Positions 1 to 9,174 of a DNA stretch of 64,000 bases are shown here, piece after piece (position 1 is the first letter of the stretch; each line of letters opens with the position of its first letter). Below the pieces are notes generated by a model, which saw only the letters and a program-made list of their open reading frames with translations, did not search any database and had not been told where the DNA came from. Origin of the DNA: Flavobacterium alvei (GTDB taxonomy: Bacteria; Bacteroidota; Bacteroidia; Flavobacteriales; Flavobacteriaceae); the NCBI RefSeq assembly GCF_002920895.1, contig NZ_PQVG01000003.1, positions 291,879-355,878 on the forward strand, written 5' to 3'. The position numbers were made by a program, and so were the translations under genes.

Positions 1-1671
1 TAGGTTTGCTTCAAGATGGGCTATGGTTGTGTCGTTTGTCCATTTAATGTCAATTCTGTCTTCAAAAGCATCGTTTATGGTGACTGTTCCCAAAAAAGCA
101 TTCGAAGTATTTCTGAGTCTAATGATTTCAAGCTGATTTTTTACAATTGCTGTTTTTAGCCCTTCTTCAATGGCTTCCATAGTCAATGTGGTGCGGTTTA
201 TTTCTTTATGACCTGCACTACCGCCGTTATCGGCAGCTTCATAATTATTTTTTCCAGCAAAAAGATCCAAATACCAAACTTGTGGAATTCCAGGCATAAA
301 TAATTGTATGGCTCTGGCTAATAGCAACTTTTGTTCGTCCTCTCCCAATGCACTAAAAAAAGTAGCGTTTACTTGATAATATGAAATTTTGTTCCCTGCA
401 GGATCATAGAGATTTTTCACGCGACCACCACGTTCTATGATGGTATTCATAATACCTTCGATTTCATTATCTTCTAATAAACCTTTATTGTATTGACCAT
501 TAACTTCTTTTCCTTTTAAATCCAAAACAGGAATTCCATCGTGGCAACCCAGCATATTTACTGTTTTATATCCTTTGGAAATAATTTCTTTTGCCCAAGA
601 AAGTAATGCTTTACTAGTTTTGTTTTCAATGGTGTGTATTGTCAATCCGGGTAAGAAAAAATCATAAATGGGATAGCCTTCATTGGCCACTTCGTCGTGC
701 AGATGCAATCCGTATTCAGCGTGAATTTCAGGCAAAAGCATTAAATTATTTTTGGTAGCTATTTGTTTAATGCGTTCTAAATAGTCCCAAGTACCGGGTT
801 TGTTGAAAAAATTGGATTCGCCAATTTGTTTGTGCAAATAAGCAAAAGCATCTAAACGAAGAATTTCGCAACCATATTGACTTAACTTTTTTAGGGTTTC
901 TTCATAAAATTCCCAAACCAATGGCGATGCGGCGTTCACATCCATTTGCCCGAGATACGAACGATGTTGTTCTACAATTTGTATTATTTCAGCTTTTAAA
1001 TTAGTGTAGTTTTCAAAATTAATACTGCTAAAATCTTCATTTTTTTCTATGGCATCATTTACTTTTTTGCAAATAAATTCATGTTGTTCGGGTGTTAATT
1101 TTAAAGTTTCTAAATCAGAAGTGGTGATTTTTGCATAGGTTATCTGTTGATAAAAGGTATTCCAATACGGTTGTTCTGTTCCGTCAGGAAAACGGACTTT
1201 TAATGTAGGTAAACCCGATTTTCTCATAAATAATTTATTCAGAAAATCTTGATTCGGAATGATGATGCCTTCTTCATTCTCCATTCCATTTCCTTGCCAG
1301 AATTCGTTCCAATTGATGAAAAAGTCTTTGTACTTGGATTGATTTCCGTTTTTGAGCAAGTCTTTAAATTGTGGAGATGCTACCGAAAGATGATTTAAAA
1401 CAATGTCAAACTTCAGCTTTATATGGAGTTTGTTTAAAGTCTTTAAATCTTCAGTGTTAACTAAATCTTGGTTAATATTATAATCAATAATAGAAAAACC
1501 TCGGTCTAAATCGCTATTAAAAAAGGTGGGTAATACATAATACAAAGAAAACACACCATCAAATTCGGGCATTTGAAGCATCTTTATTGTGTCACTTAAT
1601 TTTTCTCCAATGCTATCGGGATAGCCGTTAAGCATAACACCATTTGCGATTATTTTGTCGTTCTGTAGCAT
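1..1671 (-). CDS. Sucrose-phosphorylase-type GH13 enzyme, C-terminus cut by window edge
   Basis: The frame is open from the ATG at 1671 to the window edge (557 codons, no stop), so the C-terminus is missing. It belongs to the GH13 sucrose phosphorylase group (sucrose + phosphate to alpha-glucose-1-phosphate + fructose). Seen: an N-terminal NGYPDSIG segment, LDRGFSIIDY, the nucleophile in RLDAFAY (Asp274), the acid/base in LLPEIHAEY (Glu315), the third acid in CHDGI (Asp378), and GIPQVWYLDLFAG, a hallmark of this subfamily. No signal peptide is present, so it is cytoplasmic. It begins 6 bases after the stop of a fructokinase gene, which would use the released fructose. Related subfamily-18 enzymes act on glucosylglycerate or sucrose-6-phosphate, but the fructokinase and SUT-like transporter favour sucrose. 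Confidence 0.85.
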   Translation of the reverse strand, partial: MLQNDKIIANGVMLNGYPDSIGEKLSDTIKMLQMPEFDGVFSLYYVLPTFFNSDLDRGFSIIDYNINQDLVNTEDLKTLNKLHIKLKFDIVLNHLSVASPQFKDLLKNGNQSKYKDFFINWNEFWQGNGMENEEGIIIPNQDFLNKLFMRKSGLPTLKVRFPDGTEQPYWNTFYQQITYAKITTSDLETLKLTPEQHEFICKKVNDAIEKNEDFSSINFENYTNLKAEIIQIVEQHRSYLGQMDVNAASPLVWEFYEETLKKLSQYGCEILRLDAFAYLHKQIGESNFFNKPGTWDYLERIKQIATKNNLMLLPEIHAEYGLHLHDEVANEGYPIYDFFLPGLTIHTIENKTSKALLSWAKEIISKGYKTVNMLGCHDGIPVLDLKGKEVNGQYNKGLLEDNEIEGIMNTIIERGGRVKNLYDPAGNKISYYQVNATFFSALGEDEQKLLLARAIQLFMPGIPQVWYLDLFAGKNNYEAADNGGSAGHKEINRTTLTMEAIEEGLKTAIVKNQLEIIRLRNTSNAFLGTVTINDAFEDRIDIKWTNDTTIAHLEANL

Positions 1672-1677
1672 AGTATT

Positions 1678-2604
1678 TTATAAAAGATTAGATAAAATAT
1701 TGATGTTATCTGGCAATCGTCCCACATTTTGAAGTTTTAAAGCCGCTAATTTTAAAGCGACATCCAAGCATTCTGTAACGTTTTTTTTCTTGATGTAGGC
1801 AAATAAAAATCCCGACCAAAAAGCGTCTCCAGCCCCAGTGGTATCAACCACTTCATCAATTTTAATGGCTGGCATTTCAATCACTTCTTGTCCTTTTTGA
1901 GATAATTTAACGCCTTTGCTTCCTAATGTCAGGCAAACTGTTTCTACTCCTTCATTATGAAAAAAATCAAAAATTTCATCGTGTGGCAGTTCTTTTTCAA
2001 AAAGACGCAGCATATCATCTTCGCTGATTTTGATTAAGGGATTAAACTTGCAATAGGTTTTAATTACTTGTAAAGCTTCGGCTTGACTGTTCCAAAGTTT
2101 TTTGGCATAATTCAAATCGATGCTCAATTTGCAACCTAAATGAAAGGCTTCTTCTGCCTTTTTTAAAATGAGTTCTTGTGCAGGATTTTTGCTTAAAGCA
2201 AAACAAGTGGTGTGAAATATTTTAGTTTTGGATAGGGTATCTGTTGAAATTTGCTCTTCATAAAGATACGAATCGGCTTCACGATACGGAATGAAATCGG
2301 GTGTTCCATCGGATCTAGAAACAAAAATGACACTAGTCGATTTGTCATCTAACGATTTTATGTGAGTTGTATCTACGCCAACATTCGATAATCTTTCAAA
2401 AATATAGTCTCCAAAACCATCGTTTCCAACCGAGGCAATCATTGTGGCATTCAAACCTAATCGAGCAGCATTCATAGCAACATTAGTAGGAGAGCCTCCA
2501 ATATATCTATGGTAATCTCTGGTGTTGTTGATGAGAACTCCTGTTTGATGTCCAATAAAATCTACAAGAACCTCGCCAACACAAAGGATGTCTATAGTAT
2601 TCAT
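1678..2604 (-). CDS. Fructokinase (PfkB/ribokinase family)
   Basis: A 308-residue carbohydrate kinase that should phosphorylate fructose with ATP in the cytoplasm. Seen: the PfkB N-terminal glycine signature GGSPTNVAMNAARLG from residue 36, and the C-terminal signature DTTGAGDAFWSGF at 254-266 with the catalytic base at Asp260. Length is normal for the family. It sits 6 bases upstream of the sucrose phosphorylase gene and 110 bases downstream of the sugar transporter, all on one strand, so fructose from sucrose phosphorolysis is the natural substrate. Family members also act on other ketoses and nucleosides, so specificity is inferred from context. Confidence 0.88.
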   Translation of the reverse strand: MNTIDILCVGEVLVDFIGHQTGVLINNTRDYHRYIGGSPTNVAMNAARLGLNATMIASVGNDGFGDYIFERLSNVGVDTTHIKSLDDKSTSVIFVSRSDGTPDFIPYREADSYLYEEQISTDTLSKTKIFHTTCFALSKNPAQELILKKAEEAFHLGCKLSIDLNYAKKLWNSQAEALQVIKTYCKFNPLIKISEDDMLRLFEKELPHDEIFDFFHNEGVETVCLTLGSKGVKLSQKGQEVIEMPAIKIDEVVDTTGAGDAFWSGFLFAYIKKKNVTECLDVALKLAALKLQNVGRLPDNINILSNLL

Positions 2605-2683
2605 TTTTTTAGTTTTTAAGTAATTACAAATAATTTAACGCTGTATTTTCCTCTTGTAAAATGGTTGTTAGCAACGTATTTTT

Positions 2684-2711
2684 AATTCGTAATTCGTAAT
2701 TCGTAATTTTT
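2684..2711. repeat. Heptamer-period array (AATTCGT class)
   Basis: Three perfect tandem copies of AATTCGT (2684-2704) followed by a degenerate copy AATTTTT, ending where the transporter stop codon begins. The complementary word AATTACG recurs at 21685 and 23254. Part of the dispersed 7-base-period repeats described in the findings. Confidence 0.85.
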
Positions 2712-2714
2712 AAT

Positions 2715-4028
2715 TTAGTTTTTGTTTTGAATGCTGTTTTTACTTTTGATTAAAAGCGTTGCAACGGCACTCAATAGTAAAAGTGCTCCAGCAAAAGTGA
2801 TAGCCAAACGAGGATCATTATTTAAGAAATGTTTCAATACATATCCAAAAGATAGATTTTGAATTATCATTGGAATGACTATCATCATATTGATAATACC
2901 CATATAAACGCCATATCGTTCTTTTGGAATGTCGCCAACCACCATTAAATAAGGTATTCCCATCATACTTGCCCATCCAATTCCAAATCCTGTGATGGCA
3001 AAGAATAGTAAGTATTTGTTTTGAATGTGTGGAAACAATAAAAATCCAACTGCAGCTAATAGTAAGCAAAAAGTGTGAACTTTTTTGGGACCTAATTTTT
3101 TGGCGAGACCTACTAAAGCAAATGCAGTCAAAAAAGTAACAATATTGTACCATCCATTGACCAATCCAGTCCAACTTACCGCTTCTTCATAAGCTGAAGG
3201 GTTGCTTTTGGGAGTCGCATCCCAAACTGATAAAGCAATACTTTTTGAGGAGTTTTGCCAATAGCAAAACAAAGCATACCATTGAAAAAGATAGACTAAA
3301 GCCAATTGCCACATTACTTTTGGCATTTCTTTTATGGCATCAATTATTTCGATAAGCGGTTCGAATAGGCCTCCTTTTTTGGCTCGTATTGCTGCCAACT
3401 CTTCTTTTGTTGGCGGGATTTCGGGTGTGGTTTTAATGCTCCACCAAATTGTGGTTATGGAACAAATAGCTCCTAGAAAAAAGGAAGCGTAAACCCAAGT
3501 GGGTAACGAACCTGTTTTTCCTATGATTATCATCGGAAAAATAAACAGCGATAAATTGGCTAATGTTTGTCCTAAACCCGTAAAGAAACTTTGCATTTGA
3601 AAGCCTAAAGGTTGTTGTTCTTCATCTAATTTATCGGCAATAAAGGCTCGGTAGGGTTCCATTGCTGTATTATTTCCGGCATCTAAAATCCAAAGCAATC
3701 CTGCCGCCATCCATAGTGAACTGCTAAAAGGAAATAATAATAGCGCCACACTACAAAGTAGTGCTCCAATTAAAAAAAACGGTTTTCTTCTTCCCCATTT
3801 AGGATGCCAAGTTTTATCGCTTAAGGCTCCAATTAAAGGTTGTACCAATAATCCTGTCACTGGCCCAGCAAGATTCAGCAATGGAATCTCATCAGGGCTT
3901 GCACCAAGAAAATCATAAATAGGGTTAACAGCACTTTGCTGTAAACCAAAACTATATTGAATGCCAAAAAAGCCAACATTCATACTCAATATTTGCCAAA
4001 AATTCAGTTTAGGTTTAGAAAATGCCAT
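2715..4028 (-). CDS. Sucrose/oligosaccharide transporter, GPH/SUT-like MFS family
   Basis: A 437-residue inner-membrane protein with about 12 hydrophobic segments. The N-terminal part has the family signature GPVTGLLVQPLIGALSDKT (residues 55-73) followed by the charged loop GRRKP (79-83), as in plant and bacterial sucrose/maltose cation symporters. A second copy of this family lies at 54242-55573. Placed between a TonB receptor and fructokinase/sucrose phosphorylase, it probably moves sucrose from periplasm to cytoplasm with protons. The start ATG follows an A/T-rich leader without a clear Shine-Dalgarno sequence, usual in this phylum. Substrate is inferred from context. Confidence 0.85.
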   Translation of the reverse strand: MAFSKPKLNFWQILSMNVGFFGIQYSFGLQQSAVNPIYDFLGASPDEIPLLNLAGPVTGLLVQPLIGALSDKTWHPKWGRRKPFFLIGALLCSVALLLFPFSSSLWMAAGLLWILDAGNNTAMEPYRAFIADKLDEEQQPLGFQMQSFFTGLGQTLANLSLFIFPMIIIGKTGSLPTWVYASFFLGAICSITTIWWSIKTTPEIPPTKEELAAIRAKKGGLFEPLIEIIDAIKEMPKVMWQLALVYLFQWYALFCYWQNSSKSIALSVWDATPKSNPSAYEEAVSWTGLVNGWYNIVTFLTAFALVGLAKKLGPKKVHTFCLLLAAVGFLLFPHIQNKYLLFFAITGFGIGWASMMGIPYLMVVGDIPKERYGVYMGIINMMIVIPMIIQNLSFGYVLKHFLNNDPRLAITFAGALLLLSAVATLLIKSKNSIQNKN

Positions 4029-4054
4029 ATCTATTTTTTTAATTTTTTAAAAAT

Positions 4055-4086
4055 CAATTCCTGTACTTTTTATGGTACAGGAATTG
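4055..4086 (-). terminator. Hairpin between TonB receptor and transporter genes
   Basis: A perfect 12-bp inverted repeat (CAATTCCTGTAC at 4055-4066, its complement at 4075-4086, 8-base loop) lies 38 bases after the receptor stop. Reading on the minus strand it is followed by ATTTTTAAAAAATT, so it could partly terminate the receptor message and give the receptor and downstream enzymes different levels. Confidence 0.6.
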
Positions 4087-4124
4087 GTAACTAACTATAA
4101 ACTAACTAACATTTAACTTCATTG

Positions 4125-6545
4125 TTAAAATTTATAAGACAAAGCCATTGAGATAGATCTTCCTGGCATTGGTCTTGCTCTAACATAATTTACGGCATTG
4201 TTTGTGATATTTCCTTCTTCAGATTCGGTAATTGCTAAAGTATCGAATAGGTTGTTTCCAGAAAGGTTTACAGATAATCCTTTTGTGATTCCAACTTCAA
4301 CAAAGGCGTTTACAATTACAAAACCATTCATCACTAATTGATTTGAATCTTGAGCATATGCTTTGGTTTGACCAATAAAACTCAATCCAACTGTGTTTTT
4401 ATTAGATGAAAAGTTATAAGTTGGCATCAAATTGTACATCAATTTTGGTTGTCTTCTTGGTTCATTTCCATCGTTATCTCCAGAAGTAATTTCGGCTTTG
4501 GTGTAAGTGAAAGCTCCTTTTAAATTGAAGTTATCCATCACATTATAAGACGATTCTATTTCTAAACCATATGATTTATAATTGTTTTTAATAAAGCTGT
4601 TTGTAGAGGCTTCATAACCTGCTTGCTCATCCGTTTTTGAGTGAAAAGCGGTTGCATAAGCATACCCTTTTGGGAATTTAAGTTTGTATCCTAATTCGGC
4701 TTGTGTCAAAAAGTCTAAAGCGTTGATTTTGCTTCCATCTAAATAATCCAATCCTGAAAATAAAATACGATCGGCTTTTGCAGCAGCTCCTTTACTATAT
4801 CTTGCAAAAAGAGATTGTTTTGCAGTCAACAAATAGTTGGCTCCCAAAGTATAAGAAACATAATCGTAATCGTAATTCACAGCAGTTTCATTAGCAGTGT
4901 TTACAGCAAAAACATTCTGTTCTGGAACTGATATTGTTCCGTTGTTGTTGATGTCATAAGCTCTTGATGTACCGCCAGCGAATGAACCTGAAACTTTTCC
5001 TAAATCATAACGCAAACCTCCTTCAAAAGAAAGATTTTCGGTAGCATCAAAAGACAAGTTTACATAAGGAGCAGAAACATTGTATTGAGTGTCATAATTT
5101 CTAGCAAGATTTCCCCAAGCTGGAGTTCCATAAGCATACAAACCGTTGTCTGATAATAATGTTCCCGTAGCATTTGTTACGTTTATTAAACGAGGATTGT
5201 TATCTGAAACTTCTTGTAAGTAAGAATTCCATAACCACGAAGTTGAGATATTTTGAAGTGATTTGAAGTAACCAGCAGTAATACCGATTTTATCAAATTT
5301 TTTGGTTATTCTCAAGTCATTCATGAAATTGCTTAAATCATTTAATTGAGTGTCGAACATATGAATTCTAGAAACCAATCCATTTGGGTTGTTAAACGGA
5401 GTTCCTGAATCGGCATAAGTCAATTTAGAACCTGCTCCAAAAGAAGCTGCAATTGCTGCTGCCGAACCCACTTCTGCTGGAAATGGAGCGATAAAACCAC
5501 CGCTATTAGAAGAATAACGACCGTTTTCTGTTATTTTCCAACCGCCTTCTAAATCAAATGAAGCGTTTACACCAATTGATTTTGAAACAGGATTCATTCC
5601 ATCGGCAACACTTTCTCTTCTTAATTGACCATCAGGGCCAAGACCAACATTATGGTTCAAATAGATAGATTGTAAAGCACCAGTCGTAGCATCATAACCG
5701 CTAACGCTTCCCCAACTTGGATTCGAGTTTGTTCCTGTAACTTTTACCGGCATTGGCATATAAGCAGCAGCTCTGTCGTTTAAGAATTTAGCATAAACCG
5801 TAATTTTTCCGTTTTCAAATTCTTTGGTAAGATTGAATTTTACTTGACCACCATTATTAGATGTAACACCTGTTTTTCTTACTCCTTCGCCAGCTCTATA
5901 AAAACCACCTGCGTGAAAATAAAGTCCTTCACCAATTTTTGTTCCGTAGTCAACATCGGTTCTAAAATTGTTGTAATCCAATCCGAAACTGGTTCTTACC
6001 ATTCCGCCTTCAGTTTTTCCAGTTTTGCTGATAAAGTTAATGATTCCACCAGGGGAATTTGATGATAAAGTAGAGGCCGATCCACCGCGAATGGCTTCGA
6101 TTTTTGCTGTGTTTCCATCAAATCTAGTAAAAATATCGGCTGTTGCAAAAGCTATATCTCCAAACAAAAGTACAGGAAGGCCATCTTCTTGAATTTGTAG
6201 ATATTTAGAACCACCAGAAGAAATAGGCACACCACGAACCGAAATGTTTGAGTTTCCTTCTCCACCAGAAGATTCAGAACGAATTCCAGGAATGGATCTA
6301 AAAATTTCTGCTGTCGATCTTGGTGCCGATTGTTCAACTTGTTTTACGTCCATAGTAGTGATAGAAACACTCGATTTGATTTTTGCTTTTGGGTTGGCAA
6401 CTCCAGTGATTACAATATCTTCTAGTTTTGTTGTTTTTGTGGTGTCAACAACTGGATTAGTTTCATTTTGTGAAAAACCCAAATTGAAAAGCAATAATGC
6501 TATAATCAGCCCGATTTTTTTAAATGATGAATGGTTTTTTTTCAT
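4125..6545 (-). CDS. TonB-dependent outer-membrane receptor, probable sucrose importer
   Basis: An 806-residue receptor with a signal peptide ending near residue 25 (NLGFSQ), a TonB-box-like LEDIVITG stretch near 41-48, and a plug (about 50-180) containing AEIFRSIPGIRSESSGGEGNSNISVRG, followed by a long beta-barrel ending in the terminal Phe of ...ALSYKF. It lacks the N-terminal carboxypeptidase-regulatory-like domain of SusC proteins and has no SusD partner next to it, so it is a plain TonB transporter. Its position at the head of a sucrose phosphorylase/fructokinase/transporter group and opposite a LacI gene suggests sucrose uptake. Siderophore uptake, common for this architecture, is the alternative but does not fit the neighbours. 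Confidence 0.85.
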   Translation of the reverse strand: MKKNHSSFKKIGLIIALLLFNLGFSQNETNPVVDTTKTTKLEDIVITGVANPKAKIKSSVSITTMDVKQVEQSAPRSTAEIFRSIPGIRSESSGGEGNSNISVRGVPISSGGSKYLQIQEDGLPVLLFGDIAFATADIFTRFDGNTAKIEAIRGGSASTLSSNSPGGIINFISKTGKTEGGMVRTSFGLDYNNFRTDVDYGTKIGEGLYFHAGGFYRAGEGVRKTGVTSNNGGQVKFNLTKEFENGKITVYAKFLNDRAAAYMPMPVKVTGTNSNPSWGSVSGYDATTGALQSIYLNHNVGLGPDGQLRRESVADGMNPVSKSIGVNASFDLEGGWKITENGRYSSNSGGFIAPFPAEVGSAAAIAASFGAGSKLTYADSGTPFNNPNGLVSRIHMFDTQLNDLSNFMNDLRITKKFDKIGITAGYFKSLQNISTSWLWNSYLQEVSDNNPRLINVTNATGTLLSDNGLYAYGTPAWGNLARNYDTQYNVSAPYVNLSFDATENLSFEGGLRYDLGKVSGSFAGGTSRAYDINNNGTISVPEQNVFAVNTANETAVNYDYDYVSYTLGANYLLTAKQSLFARYSKGAAAKADRILFSGLDYLDGSKINALDFLTQAELGYKLKFPKGYAYATAFHSKTDEQAGYEASTNSFIKNNYKSYGLEIESSYNVMDNFNLKGAFTYTKAEITSGDNDGNEPRRQPKLMYNLMPTYNFSSNKNTVGLSFIGQTKAYAQDSNQLVMNGFVIVNAFVEVGITKGLSVNLSGNNLFDTLAITESEEGNITNNAVNYVRARPMPGRSISMALSYKF

Positions 6546-6589
6546 GGTTTAAATTTGTTTAGTTAATAATTTATTTGGTAATTTTTTAT

Positions 6590-6597
6590 CAAAACTA
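6590..6597 (-). promoter_or_regulatory. Putative -7 element of the TonB receptor promoter
   Basis: On the minus strand the sequence TAGTTTTG matches the Bacteroidota -7 consensus TAnnTTTG and lies 45 bases before the receptor ATG. A good -33 TTG is not visible. The palindromic operator at 6631-6646 begins 34 bases upstream, a position that would suit activation, or looping repression together with the second site. Confidence 0.5.
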
Positions 6598-6630
6598 CTT
6601 TTTTAACCATTTTAAAATAGATAAATATAA

Positions 6631-6646
6631 TCGAAAACGTTTTCGA
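6631..6646. promoter_or_regulatory. LacI-type operator O1
   Basis: A perfect 16-base palindrome, TCGAAAACGTTTTCGA, with the central CG typical of LacI/PurR-family sites. Its centre is exactly 21 bp (two helical turns) from that of the second operator, so two dimers could bind on one DNA face between the divergent receptor and regulator genes. Confidence 0.85.
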
Positions 6647-6652
6647 AATTAC

Positions 6653-6666
6653 CGAAAACGTTTTCG
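6653..6666. promoter_or_regulatory. LacI-type operator O2
   Basis: A perfect 14-base palindrome, CGAAAACGTTTTCG, identical to the core of the first operator. It lies 34 bases before the lacI-family ATG at 6700 and so probably also mediates autoregulation. Confidence 0.85.
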
Positions 6667-6699
6667 ATTTCATAAAAAAATTTTTCTCATATTTGTTAT

Positions 6700-7725
6700 A
6701 TGAAAGAGACCACCTTAAAAGAAATTGCTGAAACTTTAGGAATATCAATAACTACGGTTTCCAAAGCATTAAAAAATTATTCGGATGTAAGTGAGAAAAC
6801 TCGAAAGGCTGTTTATGCTTTGGCTGAGGAACTTAACTACACACCCAATAGTTTTGCTGTCAATTTGCGAACCAAAGAATCTAAAACCATTGGTTTGATA
6901 ATTCCTGAAGTGGTGCATCATTTTTTCTCCAATGTAATTAACGGAATTATTGCCGAGGCCGAAAAAAATGGATACCTCGTTATCATTCTGCAATCAAATG
7001 AATCTTTGGAGTTGGAAAAAAAGCAAGTGGCACTTTTGATTAATAAAAGAGTGGATGGCATTATTATGTCACTTTCTAATGAATCTAATAATGATTTTCA
7101 CATCAAGGAAATCCTTCGGAAAGAAATTCCTTTTGTTCAATTTGATAAAATCTCTAAATTAATTCCGAGTTCTAAAGTGATTATTAATGACCAAAAGGCG
7201 GCTATGGAGGCTGTTCAGCATTTAATTGACAAAGGTTGTAAAAAAATCGCCCATATTCGGGGTCTTGAAAATCCTCAAAACTCCATTGATCGTTTTATAG
7301 GTTATAAAAAAGCTTTAGAAAAAAACGGAATTCCTTTTGATCCTAAATTAGTGTATGCCTGCAAAAGCATTACTTTTGAGCAAGGTGTTGTATTTGCAAA
7401 GCAAATTATTGAGGATGATTTGGGTATTGACGGTATTTTTGTCATTACAGATTTAGTGGCTATCGGAGTTTTGGCGCATTTCAATGAAATCGGAATACAA
7501 GTGCCTGGCCAAATTGCCATAATTGGTTTTAGTAATTGGTTTGTTTCTCAAGTAATCTCGCCAAAGTTGAGTACTGTAGATCAGCCCAATTATGAAATGG
7601 GGGTTGCTGCTTTTGGCTTGTTGCTTGAAGAAATAGTTTGTAGAAAGAATGGTAAGCCTTTTGAACCCAAAATAGTCGAGTTGGGAACAAGTGTTATTGT
7701 GCGTGAATCTACTTTGAAGAAATGA
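6700..7725 (+). CDS. LacI-family transcriptional regulator of the sucrose locus
   Basis: 341 residues. Residues 3-25 (TTLKEIAETLGISITTVSKALKN) form the LacI helix-turn-helix, followed by a hinge and a periplasmic-binding-protein-like sensor domain (about 60-335, SKTIGLIIPEVVHHFFSNVINGI onward) that would bind a sugar or sugar phosphate. It is divergent from the receptor, with two operators in the 154-base gap. It is paralogous to the regulators at 12642 and 55836; the sensor domain follows the same plan, so all three probably respond to carbohydrates. In this system it most likely controls sucrose genes and itself. Confidence 0.9.
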   Translation: MKETTLKEIAETLGISITTVSKALKNYSDVSEKTRKAVYALAEELNYTPNSFAVNLRTKESKTIGLIIPEVVHHFFSNVINGIIAEAEKNGYLVIILQSNESLELEKKQVALLINKRVDGIIMSLSNESNNDFHIKEILRKEIPFVQFDKISKLIPSSKVIINDQKAAMEAVQHLIDKGCKKIAHIRGLENPQNSIDRFIGYKKALEKNGIPFDPKLVYACKSITFEQGVVFAKQIIEDDLGIDGIFVITDLVAIGVLAHFNEIGIQVPGQIAIIGFSNWFVSQVISPKLSTVDQPNYEMGVAAFGLLLEEIVCRKNGKPFEPKIVELGTSVIVRESTLKK

Positions 7726-7768
7726 TTTTCTTTTTTTGAAAATATGTTTGATTACAGCTGAACACTGC

Positions 7769-8329
7769 CTATTGATTTCTCGTCCAACAATCTTCAACGT
7801 GATCATTGACCATTCCAGTAGCTTGCATGTGTGCATAAACTACTGTTGAGCCTACAAATTTAAATCCACGTTTTTTTAAATCTTTGCTGATGGTATCAGA
7901 AAGTGGAGTAGCAGCTTGTACTTCTTTTAGTGATTTACGATGGTTGTCGATTGGTTTTCCATCTACAAAACCCCAGATATATTTGGAAAAACTGCCAAAT
8001 TCTTCTTGTATTTTTATAAAAGCCTGTGCATTAGATACAGCGGAATATACTTTAAGTTTATTTCGAATAATCCCAGCGTCCAAAAGCAATTCTTGAATTT
8101 TAGCCTCAGAATAATTGGCTATTTTGATGTAATCGAAATCATCAAAGGCCTTGCGGAAATTTTCTCTTTTGTTGAGTATCGTAATCCAACTCAAACCCGC
8201 TTGAAAAGTTTCGAGCAATAGGAATTCGAATAATTTTTGGTCTTCATAGACAGGAACACCCCATTCTTCGTCGTGGTATTTTTTATACAAATCGCTGGAT
8301 AAGCACCAACTGCATCTTTGAAGTTCCAT
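7769..8329 (-). CDS. tag: DNA-3-methyladenine glycosylase I
   Basis: Removes 3-methyladenine from alkylated DNA, starting base-excision repair. The start is set at the ATG at 8329 (MELQRCSWC), giving 186 residues; a longer frame to 8359 would overlap the preceding gene and adds an atypical N-terminus. Seen: the Tag zinc ligands Cys6, His18, His177 and Cys181 (Escherichia coli uses Cys4, His17, His175, Cys179), YHDEEWGVPV and LLLETFQAGLSW. It begins 5 bases after the stop of the lipoprotein gene upstream, so the two are probably co-transcribed. Confidence 0.93.
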   Translation of the reverse strand: MELQRCSWCLSSDLYKKYHDEEWGVPVYEDQKLFEFLLLETFQAGLSWITILNKRENFRKAFDDFDYIKIANYSEAKIQELLLDAGIIRNKLKVYSAVSNAQAFIKIQEEFGSFSKYIWGFVDGKPIDNHRKSLKEVQAATPLSDTISKDLKKRGFKFVGSTVVYAHMQATGMVNDHVEDCWTRNQ

Positions 8330-8334
8330 ATTTA

Positions 8335-9051
8335 TTATTTTCCGTTTCCAATTTGCCAATAAAACCCTTTTACTGTAGGAATGTATGCAGCACGTCCTAT
8401 CAAAATTAAATCAGAGTATAATTTCTTTTCATATTTGATGGAGATGGCCCCGCCTGAAGTGTACATTTTGTTGTCTTCGAATCTCATTTTAAGTTTTCCG
8501 TCTTTGAATTTAGCATCGGATATTTTTTCTACGAGCCAAGTTGATTTCCATTTAATATCCAGCTCGTCTGGAGCGGTTTTGGTTACACTTTTAACTAATT
8601 TCATTGCCTCTTTTGGAATCTTAAATTTGGCTACTAAATCTTCTTGAGTCATTGTTACTCCTGTTTCACATTCGTTTAATATTTTTTTGATGTAAACAAA
8701 TGAAGGTGCTTTTACTTTTTTTATTTCTGGTTTAGTGGTATTTGTTTCTGAGGTGTTTTCAGTTACTGTTTTAGTTTCAGTTACTTTTTTTTCTTCAGTT
8801 GGAGTATTTGCTTTCTTTTTTGTGTATTTTTTTTCTCTTAAAATAGAGTGTTTGATGGCTATTATGCTGTCTTCTTTTGAAGTTTTTGTGGTGTCTTTTC
8901 TAGGGACTTCTGCATTAATAGTTTCGATAGTTTGTTCGTAGCTAGGTTCTTTTTTTTGTTCTAATTCGTGTTCCTGGCTTTCTTTGTTTTTTCCGCAACT
9001 AATTAAACTGAAAATAATTAAAAACAGGAGTGTTTTTTTGAAATGAGCCAT
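8335..9051 (-). CDS. Lipoprotein of unknown function
   Basis: 238 residues. The signal sequence ends in the lipobox FSLISC, with lipidated Cys19. Residues 20-110 are highly charged and rich in Lys, Glu and Thr, without predicted fold; residues 115-238 look globular (FVYIKKILNECETGVTMTQEDLVAKFKIP through GRAAYIPTVKGFYWQIGNGK). I do not recognise the family. The pattern, a flexible linker and a C-terminal domain, suggests a periplasm- or surface-anchored module. It is followed closely by tag, with no functional link evident. Confidence 0.75.
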   Translation of the reverse strand: MAHFKKTLLFLIIFSLISCGKNKESQEHELEQKKEPSYEQTIETINAEVPRKDTTKTSKEDSIIAIKHSILREKKYTKKKANTPTEEKKVTETKTVTENTSETNTTKPEIKKVKAPSFVYIKKILNECETGVTMTQEDLVAKFKIPKEAMKLVKSVTKTAPDELDIKWKSTWLVEKISDAKFKDGKLKMRFEDNKMYTSGGAISIKYEKKLYSDLILIGRAAYIPTVKGFYWQIGNGK

Positions 9052-9174
9052 TGATTGTAGTTGTGAATTTTAAAATAAGTCTTTATAGAAGCAAATATAG
9101 TAAATTTTGTATTTTGTTTTTTAGTAATAAAATTAGAATGATGTCAGTATTTTCAAAGGAAAAGGATGTAAAAT

